Below are positions 43,101 to 53,500 of a stretch of DNA of 64,000 bases, piece after piece. The number at the start of each line of letters is the position of its first letter. The first letter of the stretch is position 1. The notes under the pieces were generated by a model. That model was given only the letters and a program-made list of their open reading frames with translations, was not told the DNA's origin and made no database searches. The DNA is from Rhabditoides inermis (taxonomy: Eukaryota > Nematoda > Chromadorea > Rhabditida > Rhabditidae), in the NCBI GenBank assembly GCA_963966185.1, contig CAWZYM010000243.1, positions 32,501 to 96,500 on the forward strand, written 5' to 3'. Position numbers and translations under genes: made by a program.

Positions 43101-45145
43101 CGAGGTGTCTGGGTAGGAGAGATAAGAAAGAGAGAGCGGAGGAAGGATGTGATAGGGTGGAGAAGGCTGTGAATTGGCTGTCCGAGACTGTGTGGATACG
43201 CATGGAAGCAGACTGGGAAACGAGGCGTCTGGGTAGGAGAGACATAAAAAGAGAGGGAAGGGAGGATGCGATAGGGTGGAGAAGGCTGTGAATTGGCTGT
43301 CCGAGACTGTGTGGATACGCATGGAAGCAGACTGGGAAACGAGGCGTCTGGGTAGGAGAGACATAAAAAGAGAGGGAAGGGAGGATGTGATAGGGTGAAG
43401 AAGGCTGTGAATTGGCTGTCCGAGACTGTGTGGATACGCATGGAAGCAGACTGGGGAATGAGGCGTCTGGGTAGGAGAGACATAAAAAGAGAGGGAAGGG
43501 AGGATGCGATAGGGTGGAGAAGGCTGTGAATTGGCTGTCCCAGACTGTGTTGATCAGCATGGAAGCAGACTGGGGAACGAGGCGTCTGGGTAGGAGAGAC
43601 ATAAAAAGAGAGGGAAGGGAGGATGCGATAGGGTGGAGAAGGCTGTGAATTGGCTGTCCGAGACTGTGTGGATACGCATGGAAGCAGACTGGGGGACGAG
43701 GCGTCTGGGTAGGAGAGACATAAAAAGAGAGGGAAGGGAGGATGCGATAGGGTGAAGAAGGCTGTGAATTGGCTGTCCGAGACTGTGTGAATACGCATGG
43801 TAGCAGACTGGGCAACGAGGCGTCTGGGTAGGAGAGACATAAAAAGAGAGGGAAGGGAGATGCGATAGGGTGGAGAAGGCTGTGAATTGGCTGTCCGAGA
43901 CTGTGTGGATACGCATGGAAGCAGACTGGGGAACGAGGCGTCCGGGTAGGAGAGACATAAAAAGAGAGGGAAGGGAGGATGCGATAGGGTGGAGAAGGCT
44001 GTGAATTGGCTGTCCGAGACTGTGTTGATCAGCATGGAAGCAGACTGGGCAACGAGGCGTCTGGGTAGGAGAGACATAAAAAGAGAGGGAAGGGAGGATG
44101 CGATAGGGTGGAGAAGGCTGTGAATTGGCTGTCCCAGACTGTGTTGATCAGCATGGTAGCAGACTGGGCAACGAGGCGTCTGGGTAGGAGAGACATAAAA
44201 AGAGAGGGAAGGGAGATGCGATAGGGTGGAGAAGGCTGTGAATTGGCTGTCCGAGACTGTGTGGATACGCATGGAAGCAGACTGGGGAACGAGGCGTCTG
44301 GGTAGGAGAGACATAAAAAGAGAGGGAAGAGAGGATGCGATAGGGTGGAGAAGGCTGTGAATTGGCTGTCCGAGACTGTGTTGATCAGCATGGAAGCAGA
44401 CTGGGCAACGAGGCGTCTGGGTAGGAGAGACATAAAAAGAGAGGGAAGGGAGGATGCGATAGGGTGGAGAAGGCTGTGAATTGGCTGTCCGAGACTGTGT
44501 TGATCAGCATGGAAGCAGACTGGGCAACGAGGCGTCTGGGTAGGAGAGACATAAAAAGAGAGGGAAGGGAGGATGCGATAGGGTGGAGAAGGCTGTGAAT
44601 TGGCTGTCCGAGACTGTGTTGATCAGCATGGAAGCAGACTGGGCAACGAGGCGTCTGGGTCTGGGTAGGAGAAACATGGATGTGATAGGGAGGATGTGAT
44701 AGGGTGGAGAAGGCTGTGAATTGGCTGTCCGAGACTGTGTCGATCAGCATGGAAGCAGACTGGGGAACGAGCCGTCTGGGTAGGAGAGACATAAAAAGAG
44801 AGGGAAGGGAGGATGCGATAGGGTGGAGAAAGCTGTGAATTGGCAGTCCGAGACTGTTTCGATCAGCATGGAAGCAGACTGGGGAAAGAGGCGTCTGGGT
44901 AGGAGAGATAAGAAAGAGAGAGGGGAGGAAGGATGTGATAGGGTGAAGAAGGCTGTGAATTGGCTGTCCGAGACTGTGTGGATACGCATGAAAGCAGACT
45001 GGGGAACGAGGCGTCTGGGTAGGAGAGACATAAAAAAGAGAGGGAAGGGAGGATGCGATAGGGTGGAGAAGGCTGTGAATTGGCTGTCCGGGACTGTGTT
45101 GATCAGCATGGAAGCAGGCTGTAGGACGAGATAGCTTGATAGGAG
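28107..45145. repeat. 120-bp satellite array, about 17 kb and roughly 142 copies
   Basis: Tandem unit of 120 bp, e.g. TGTCCGAGACTGTGTTGATC followed by AGCATGGAAGCAGACTGGGG. Two monomer classes occur: a common GATAAGAAAGAGAGAG(C/G)GGAG form of 120 bp and a GACATAAAAAGAGAGGGAAG form of 119 bp. Pairs of the 119-bp form mark the ends of higher-order blocks (near 28700-28800, 29790-29900, 30960-31080, 32290-32400, 32760-32880, 34200-34320, 35640-35760, 37555-37680, 40535-40660). Block lengths are multiples of 120 minus about 2: 1079, 1198, 1318, 478, 1438, 1438, 1918 and 2981. The right end (43200-45145) is more diverged. Both strands stay open for hundreds of codons only because the period is a multiple of three. 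Confidence 0.97.
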
Positions 45146-46244
45146 AGATGCAGAGAGGGAGTAGAGAGTAAAACTCTTGAATCAGTTAGCCGGGATATTT
45201 AGCTAATCAGGCATCCTCTCTTCATGCACACTCCCAAAGTCACACACGGTCAGATCCCGCCCAGCCAGGTCCCACCTACTCTACACTCCACTATATGTAG
45301 TTTAATTCAAATCAACATGAATGTATTTTTTTGATTATGAAGACAGAAATGGCTCAGTAACAAAAAAACCACGTAAAACAAACGCAATAAAAAATCACCA
45401 ACAACATCGCACTGACATCAGCAAATCACAAAAAAGAAACAAAATTCTACATACAAAATCAATTTCTCGAAAAAAACACTCCCTAAATGTAGAGTCTATA
45501 CAACAGGTGATGATAGTCCTATGCGGGACGCTTGTTCTTCCTCCTCTAGCCGCTATCCCTTCAGCTCGTACAAAACGAGAGACGCTCTAGCAGCCAGTCG
45601 ATCCGCCTCCCTCTCTCCACTCACCTCGCGCACCTGTAACACGCATGTATATACACTGATTCTCTCAATTCCAGCTCAGCCTTCCTTTTCACTACCAAAT
45701 GACAACGTCCGCCCCCCCCCCCCCAAAAGACAGACGCTACTTTGTTGCAACGCGCAATGCGAAATTGCACGTTAGCTTTGCCGCCCAACTTTGCTACTGC
45801 GATAGAGCCATTTCCGATTCCAGACAAACAGTTATTACGAATTTATTATGCACATGTCTAAAGGTAGCGTCGAAAGTATGCGAGTGCGTCGCCGAGCCGA
45901 GGGTGCGTCACAGATCACCGTAACTTCTTGTCGCACTATCTCTCTATTGATCGCTCTTCCCCTTTTCTCTGTACCCTTTCACACTCCACCCAATCACATC
46001 CTCCTCTCTTCTCTTCTCTTCTCTCTCTCTCCCTCTCTTTCTCTCTTTCCTCTCTCATCACCGTTGCATCATTCATGTGCAGATAGTTCTCGCCGTTTCC
46101 CTCCTTGCACAGCGACTCATAGTGCACTGAAATATAGAAATTATTGGACTTACTACAGACAACAGAACTCAGTAAAGCGAACAACATGTCAATTTGCCAA
46201 TCACACTAGGCAGGCCCCGCTCCCACTCCCGTCTATCGGCTCAC
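45146..46244. other. Unassigned DNA right of the satellite
   Basis: No clear gene. TTTAATTCAAATCAACATGAATG at 45299-45321 resembles a minus-strand LINE 3' tail. A poly-C run lies at 45712-45723 and CT-rich DNA at 46005-46055. An exon-like GTGCGCGAG|GTGAGT site near 45625 is too short to call. Confidence 0.4.
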
Positions 46245-47429
46245 TTTTCTTCGAGTCGTAGAGAGCCATGCCCCTGAGCAGGTAGCTGAAGTCGTGCGGC
46301 GGCGGCATCATCTTCTGCAACAAGCATGTTCGAGGAGGCTTCTTATAGCTACCCGATAGATTCACACGCTCCGTTCGAAGCGTCTCTATCGCCCCTCTAA
46401 CATCCCTAGATCGCGCCTCGAAAGTTCGCATAATATTGAAAAGTTCGTAAGCATCAAACGTTTGGGTTTAGACCTACACTGTCTATCACCGCCGATAGAA
46501 CCTCGAACACGCGAGAGAAAGACGAGATGATGCAATCACGGAGAGCGCAGAGGTACAAACACGAGTGTATGTCTATAGGGTAGCTAAGGTCTTCAATGTA
46601 CTTTTTGATCACACACTACTACGCTACTTTACACGTAAAATTCGAAAGGAGCATACCTGGACGTCAGTCACCAGCTCAAAGTGTTTCGAGGCGAGCTGCA
46701 CACAGACCGAGAACACGCTGACCATGCCCGGACGCGGTACGCCTGGACAAACCACTTGATCACTAGTAATACCATTGGCAAAATTCGCATATCTATTTAT
46801 CGATATACATACGTCTCTATTACACATCTACACAACGCAAGCAAATTTATCGGAGAACGTGCATCCATGTATTTTGTACAACTTTCCTCCGATTTAGAAC
46901 CTTCATTCAGATGATGAGTCGAACATTCAGAGATTCTTCTTTCTATTGAATCCCTTTTCCATATCGTCTGAACTAAACCATAATTTCATAACTTTGATCC
47001 ACTCAATCCCATGCCTTTCCCACGTCGATAGAAAATCACGAAATAATGTGGAAAAAGTTTTCTGCATAACTCAACACTTACTATTTCTTTCAGTGTCAGC
47101 TAAACAACAAAACAAAACAGATTCACATCACAGTCAGAAAACCGGCCCGATATGGACTTAGCTTGTGTGCTCCTTTCTTATCAGTCTCCTAAAACTCAAC
47201 ACACATGTCGATATTCGACAGCATGGATAGTGCCAACATTCAAACCATCAAATCGAAAAAAACTCAAGCACACATACCTGGGTTGAAGACCCCAAACCCT
47301 TTCTACCCATTCTCTGGCTGACTCCTCTACGGTTCGTTCTGCTTCCCCCTTGCGTCTCTGCTCCACCACACGCGTGAGTCCTTCTCCACTGCTTCCTGTC
47401 TGCTCCGCCGCCGCGTTGCTCTGCTCCAC
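46245..47429 (-). CDS. Exons of an unidentified host gene (partial model)
   Basis: Three exon-like pieces with good borders on the minus strand. The first runs from about 47429 to 47278 (Glu/Arg-rich, ends VERVWGLQPR, donor CAG|GTATGT). The second is 46742-46657 (acceptor TTTGTCCAG, GVPRPGMVSVFSVCVQLASK, donor CAG|GTATGC). The third is 46314-46245 (acceptor TTGTTGCAG, KMMPPPHDFSYLLRGMALYD, donor AAAA|GTGAGC). Intervening DNA is AT-rich with stops. They may continue the OTU-like gene to the right or be separate. The family is not recognised. Confidence 0.45.
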
Positions 47430-47829
47430 GCCAGATCACTCTCATCTCACATCACAAAGCGGCAGCCGCCGGAGGGCGGATCGTGAAAAGTTCCCGATTA
47501 AACCCCAAAAAGGACAGAACAACATAATCACATCGCACCTGAACAATAAAAAAAAGTATTCGATTCGTCGCCGCAACGACGATATAGTTCTATCACATGT
47601 ACGCTATACACTAAAAAGAAGAATATAGTATATGGGATTAGCGTGGAGTGCGCGGGGAAAAACAGTGCGTGAACTCGGGGAAAAAAGTGCGTGAAAAGTG
47701 TGAAAACGATACAATAAAATGAAACAGTGAGACATAAATAAAAAGTATTAAAAAAACGTGCGAAACATATGACTTGATGTGTAAGGTAAAGAGAGTGCGA
47801 AGGGTAAAGTATAGTGCACATGCAACGAC

Positions 47830-48442
47830 CGTACCGCCTAGGTTGACGCGTCTCCTCGTACCATCCGACTCCACCCGAACCGCCCACGCGAACTGCGGCT
47901 GCACCGCCTTCCACGACTTCTGCAACTCAACACAATATACAAACAAATATGTTTCTCGAACAAAGATGAAGAGAGAAGAAATGGGGAAAGAGAGAGGGGG
48001 GGGAGAATGAGACCTGTGCAACGTTATAAACATTGATGACGACTCCAAGGAGCGTCGCAGTGGCACAGATCTCGATCTGAGACGCGTACTCCGCGGGGCT
48101 CTCCATCTTCCTGAAACAATCTCTCAATCGTCAGCTTCACATCTCTCTTTCTCTCCCCCCACTCCCTCCCTTCCTCCCTTTCCCACTCACTGCACATGTT
48201 CATCGAACGTCTCCCCGCAGTCGTTGTCACTTGAAGAGTCAAACATCTCGCTGAACTCCTTGGAAAAGTCCTTCATGAACGCGCAGATCTGAAGAAGAGA
48301 GAATTAAACGATACAGCTCGCTGTCTGCGCTGACCAGACTGCGCAGCTCGCCATGGGCAGACTCCGAATAGGAGCGAGTGATCGCCTGCGACAGGCACCT
48401 GCAAACAACATCAAACCCTGTCCAGCGCGTGATATCTGGTAC
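47830..48442 (-). CDS. OTU-like cysteine protease domain gene (partial)
   Basis: Minus-strand exons: from 48442 (acceptor CTTCTTCAG), a short junction to 48288-48191, then 48110-48014 and 47919 to about 47830. Exon 1 contains GFDVVCRCLSQAITRSYSES with a D-x-x-C arrangement like the OTU catalytic DGNC, followed by HGELRSLV. Exon 2 is acidic (FSKEFSEMFDSS). Exon 3 has YASQIEICATATLLGVVINV, the classic OTU E-I-x-x-x-A...I-x-V-Y strand. The junction 48191/48110 keeps phase. OTU proteins remove ubiquitin from targets. The catalytic His normally found near the C-terminus was not seen in exon 4 (KSWKAVQPQFAWAVRVESDG), so the enzyme may be inactive or an exon is missing. The start is unknown. Confidence 0.55.
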
Positions 48443-48696
48443 CTGAAGAAGCACGTTTACTTAACATAGCCAACTGTACTCATTCTTCATCCCACGACTG
48501 TGTATTCATTCTCCTCCCTTTTTTGCGGAGAGCTTCTTCTCGCAAGGTAAAATGTACGATAAGAAACGGGTAACAACCAATTGACTTAATCAATTCAACA
48601 CCGTCGTTATCCGTCTATGATACGTCCACACCGAGGACTAAGAGTAAAAAAAAAGAAGAACGCCATGCGCAAGTCATTTCATTATTATGCTAGCTA
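48443..48696. other. Unassigned DNA upstream of the OTU-like exons
   Basis: AT-rich with no confident exon. Possible upstream exons of the OTU-like gene were not resolved. Confidence 0.3.
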
Positions 48697-48984
48697 TAGG
48701 GTATCCCCCATTTTCACGGTACGGGAATACTGTATGCAGCCGGAGATTAATTTCTGTGAAGATTCATTCATTAATTCCGAAAGGAGTTATAAGCTCTAGA
48801 TCATGGAAAACTCTGCTTGATTAGACTTGCAAATGACCTTCATTTCACTGAAATCAGACCGCCAAGCGCGCGAATTGCGCGGTCGAATGATATCGCTCGG
48901 GCCGATATAGCGGGTAAATGCGACGAAATGTCTGAAAAATATGCGGCGAAATGGTTGCAGTACCGTGAACCGGGGGATACCCTA
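48697..48984. mobile_element. TA-target MITE (MITE4), 288 bp
   Basis: Inverted ends TAGGGTATCCCCC(A/G)(T/G)TTCACGG at 48697 and 48984, flanked by TA at 48695-48696 and 48985-48986. No ORF. The right half (from 48871) reappears at 61923-62036, where the left half is missing. Confidence 0.8.
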
Positions 48985-49914
48985 TAATGCGCGTTCATTC
49001 GTGTCACTCACTTCAATTTCGACCCCCGCCGTCTTCTCAACACTCAACCCCCTCATCACTCGTTACTTTGCCCGCGGAGTATCGGCAAAAACCAGAACTA
49101 GTTAGCAATTAATTGTTTCTGAGTAGTACTATAGCGGCGACGTCAACACGCCATGAACGTGCGAGAACAGCGGGACGCGAAGCACTCGAGACACTCGCCA
49201 TATAAACCCCTCACACACAATAAACATGTCAATGTTGAACCGTCGGAGTGCGTTCTCTTCAATCACACCTCGCGCCCGCTCTCTCTCTCCCTCTCTCCCC
49301 CTCCCCTCTCTCTCCCCTCTCTCCCATCAACCCACTCACATGTACTGCTCTCCGATGACCCCGCACCAGTGGCGTCTCCAGTCGGGGGTGGGCCGAGCGA
49401 ACGGCACCGCCACCACCAGCACATCATTCGATGTGAATCGGATGCCCGGCTGGAAATCAAGTAGCATGTCTAATACATATCAAAACAATCCCCACCTTCA
49501 CATAGCGGGAGAGAGAGCGTCGTTCCATGTCCTGCGGATCAGTGAGAACCGTCTGAAATACAATTCCTTGAAATGCGCTTTCGCCTGCCGTCTGTCTATG
49601 CCCACCTCGAGCGCCTTCTCCGCCTCGGCGCGCTTCTTCGCTTCCGCCTGCTCCAACCTCGACAGTCACCTCTCCTCAAACGACGTCTTCAGGAACACTT
49701 CCTGCGACAATATTTTTTTATGTTTGAATAGCATAACCAAAATTACGTATACACCCCCACATCAAAATCAAAACCACCTACCCTGAAGAGATACAGATCG
49801 ACGTTGGCGTCCCAGGACGCTGTGGGGATCGTCCGATCGAAGAAGCCGGCGGACGACGTTGAGACCAGCAAGTAGCTGCAAGCATATTACATCAAGATAA
49901 ACAAAACAAGCGAC
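48871..49914 (-). repeat. Host segment A, copied again at 61923-62967
   Basis: 1044 bp, apparently identical to 61923-62967 (1045 bp) except for one T in a homopolymer (7 T at 49713-49719, 8 T in the right copy). It holds half of MITE4, a 5' LINE-free stretch, CT-rich DNA and four exons of the host gene. It ends exactly at the Gypsy2 LTR. Confidence 0.9.
49340..49875 (-). pseudogene. Left copy of four host-gene exons
   Basis: Same four exons as 62928-62392, with the same in-frame TGA (here 49666-49668 on the minus strand). In this copy the upstream exons are separated from them by the Gypsy2 element. Confidence 0.6.
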
Positions 49915-50560
49915 TGTACGTTCCAGTTAGGTTCTGGTCCGTGTTGGGTGTATTCAAACACACCCCACCAATTGAAACAATTGGAATTAATCACAATAAA
50001 ACACTACGCGCGTTCGCGAAGTAGTGTAATTTGCGTATCACCACACAGTGCGTTCGCAGCTGTGGATAGACAGAGTCAATGATTTGCACGCGTTCGCGTA
50101 CACAAATCAGGTCGTGAAACGACTAGTGATGCGTTCGCATACACTAGCGCTTGATGATTTCAACGAGGCCCACGCGTTCGCGTACAGGCCTCGCTCCTCG
50201 CTCCTCGCTCTTTGCTCCAAAGATAGACGCCGAGTAGGACGCCTCGGTATGTCGCAACCGATAAGGTATAGACAGAGTACCACGGGGATTGATGCAGCAA
50301 TTTATTATCACCACCTCGAAAACACGATTCACGAACAACTGAATAACAACACCCAAAACCACTCTTACGTGGACGATAAGATATCAACACCGTATACAAC
50401 ACAGGCAGTGGCGCGAGATTTAAACATACAAAGGCACTCTAGACAAAATCAATATAACATATGTGCGCGTACCAAAACAACAAGGCTAGCCGAGGCTGCC
50501 AGACTAAATACAAAAACATATGTGTGTCAAATGCAACAAACTACAATCAACGAGTGCGTT
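49915..50560 (-). repeat. Gypsy2 3' LTR (right edge approximate)
   Basis: It starts TGTACG on the plus strand, i.e. ends CGTACA on the element strand. The right edge is uncertain because the repeat shared with the other side continues through the pol stop (50590) to 50707. It contains a CCAATTGAAACAATTGG palindrome (49969-49985) and five hairpins (50001-50193). A purine-rich AGTGGGGAGATAAGAGAGAA on the element strand just before about 50556 is a candidate polypurine tract. Confidence 0.75.
50001..50193. repeat. Array of five hairpins with a common GCGTTCGC core
   Basis: Hairpins at 50001-50027, 50044-50064, 50081-50108, 50123-50147 and 50164-50193; start-to-start spacing is 43, 37, 42 and 41 nt. 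The outer stems are perfect but all different: ACACTAC/GTAGTGT, CACAG/CTGTG, GATTTG/CAAATC, CTAGTG/CACTAG, CGAGGCC/GGCCTCG. Each apex is an inner palindrome around GCGTTCGC (e.g. ACGCGTTCGCGT, ATGCGTTCGCAT). The copy in the right LTR is at 61194-61386. Confidence 0.9.
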
Positions 50561-50589
50561 CTCTCTTATCTCCCCACTCCGGGGTTCAT

Positions 50590-53500
50590 TCACGACTGTC
50601 GTCCATCGCGGCGATAGGGCCGGAAACGCTGCTGGTCCTTGTCTCCCTTGTACTTCCTCTCTTGCTCGCGTCTGAACGGCCTTTCCTTCTCTTCCTTCCT
50701 CTTGTACATGCCGCCTCCCTTCGGTAGCGCGACCTCGCGCGTCTCCACACCGCACCACTTCTCCACCGCTCGGCCGTACTGCTCGCATTGCTGGTTCGAC
50801 AGTTGACCGTATTTCTCCATCCTGGTCTGAGGTCCGAGTACATTGCTGGGGCACTCGACCGCAGTCGTATCGCTCCTCGTCTGCACCTGCCAACAGTGGT
50901 CCACGTGCAGCTGCCTCCCGATCCAGCTCTTGATATCCGTCCACTCCCTCCACAAGTCCTTGTTCGCTCGCTGCTCGACAGTGAGCGGCGGCGGGACAAT
51001 GGTGATCTTCATCTCCAAGGGCGGCTTGTAGTCCACCAAGCCGGACTCCTCCCACCCTCCGGGAATCGGCTCAAGGACGAGTATCGCATGGTCTCCGCGG
51101 CTCATATTTCTCCACTTCTTGTACCCTCCCACCACGGTCTTCTTATCCATCCTGGCCAGCATGTCTGGCACGTACCACACCGGTGGTGGCATCTCCTTCT
51201 GTCGCTTCGCCTTCTCCTCTCCCTTCTCCTTGTTCTTCATAATCTCGTGGTACCGTCTGATCGCTGCCGCCGCCGGAGCAAATCGCTGTCCTCCCTTCCC
51301 AGCGTCCATCTCCAGTTGGATCCCCTCCGTCCGGCCCAACTCGCGGCAGAACTGCAGGTCGAATGCCGATAGCACTCGGTACGCGATGACATAGTCTTCT
51401 TCCTCTGGCTCAGATGCCGTCCACTTCTCGCCTGGGGTATGGTACCAGTCCTCGTATCTCCTTTCATCGCCGTCGCTTTCACCCAACAAAGCCTGCTCCT
51501 TTTCAGCTTCGATCTTGGCATCCTCTTCTTGAAACCGGGAGGAATACCTCTTGTTTCTCAGCTCCTCGTCTCTTTCCTCCCGACCATTCTTGTTGAGCCA
51601 TGCCATACGGTAAATCGTGAGTACCTTAGTCTGGCGAATCGCTGCGGTAGTCCTTGAGTAGAGTGTCCTCGTCGGGCCGTTTCCCTGCCTGGTGAGTTCC
51701 TCGAGGGTGTGCTCGTGCAGCGCCCTCCACGGGTGGTAGGGGTGTACCGACGAATACGAGTCGATCGTCCTGCAAAGATTTTCTTCAATTCTCCTCATTT
51801 TCGCTTCCCCTCCCCTTCTCTTCCTCCTGGTCCCTCCTTCTGCTTCTATCTCTTCCCCACACTCTTTCGGAATGCGCTTCAGACTGTCAAAAGGCACTTG
51901 AATCGCCTCCTCGTTTATCCCTTTCCCTATCCTAGTCACTGTTGCCGACTGCTCCGTGGTTGCAATGACCCGAAACGGACCATCCCACTCGTTCATCATC
52001 TTCGGACATGTCCTTCCTCTCCTCTCCGTAGGGACATATACCAACACCCTTTCACCCACTTTTGGTAGTGCATCTGTTTTTCTTGCCTTCTCGTCGTATC
52101 TCTTCTTCATTCTCTCCCTTTCCTTTTCGTTCTTCTCTCTCACTTCTCGATGTACTATTGCCATTCTCTTGCACATTTCTGTAATGTAGTCATCACAGCT
52201 GAGTAGTACCGCCGGCGGTCTGACTGTGTGTTCTTCTCGTCCCATCCAGTAGGGGTCCCTTCCGTGTAGTATGAAATAGGGACTCTCGCCCGTAGCATCA
52301 TGTGGTGTGATATTGTATGCGTACACACAGTACGGCAGTACCTTGTCCCACTCCAGTGCCCCCACTGTCTTCTTCTTGAGCATGAGTTGCAGTGTTTTGT
52401 TGAACCTCTCTACAAGGCCGTTCTCCCTGGGATTGTATCCTTTTGTCATCTTGTGTTCGATACCGGTTATCTTAACCATCTCCTCCCACACCTTGCACTC
52501 GAACTCCTTGCCTCTGTCGCTGACCACTGTTTTTGGCATCCTCGTACCCTCCGCAATCCATCGGGTCAACATGCACTCCGCTACTGCTTCTGCTGTCTTG
52601 TCAGGAATGGCGTACGCCCCCGCCAGTTTACTGAACTGATCCACCACGCACAACACATACTTGTTTCCGCTGGACGTCACTCCTAGATGCATTACGTCGA
52701 CGTGTACAATCTCGAACGGTTCGCACGTAATATATGGTTTCAGAGGAGGTGTCAATTTTGGTTGTCCATTCACCAATGCACACTTGCCGCATTCGGCTAT
52801 CCATCTTCCCACGTCTTTCTTCATGTTCGGCCAGAAGAATTTCTTCTTTAATCCTTCGACTACCTTTCCTTGATGAAAGTGTCCGGCCCACATCCCCCTG
52901 TGTGCCTCCATCGTCAAGCCCTTTCTCTCTTCTTTTGGCACCACTGTCCTCCCCTCTCCTTCTTCGTTCCACCACGTCAGCTCTCCTTGTGTGACCACAA
53001 AATCGTCCACCGTCACCTTCTTGCCCTCAACGTACATTGATAAGGGTCGTTCCGTATCGTCTTTTCGTATCTCCTCGATCAGTGCTTTCCACTCTCTCTC
53101 TTTTTCCAGGCTCTTCAACCACGCCCCCTTCTTCTCCTCCTCGTTTTGGAGATATACCCTCCCTATTATGGCTTCAGCTCCGCTCACTCCGTGCTGGTCT
53201 GCGCTCACTACCGCACCTCTTGACAATGCGTCTGCAACTGCGTTGGCCTTCCCTGCCACATATCTAATCTCCATTGCATACGTCTGCAGCTCAACTGACC
53301 ATCTCCACAATCTGTCCGAAATGTCCGATTTGAACATCGCAGTCAACGACCTGTGATCTGTATAAACAGTCACCCTTGCTCCCATGACGAATCTCTTGAA
53401 TTGTCTCATCGCCACCACTACTGCCAACGCTTCTAAGTCCGTCACATGGTAGTTCCTCTCTGCCTTCGACAACGCCTTCGAGATGAAGTAAATAGGGTGC

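Noticed and set aside
28107..45145. Many long ORFs (up to 1025 codons) on both strands with a 40-residue period
   Set aside because: The repeat unit is 120 bp, a multiple of three, so any frame without a stop in one unit stays open. Both strands are open at once and the 119-bp monomers break the frames. This is satellite DNA, not a protein family.
28107..45145. CRISPR-like array
   Set aside because: There are no unique spacers; the whole 120-bp unit repeats, and the setting is eukaryotic.
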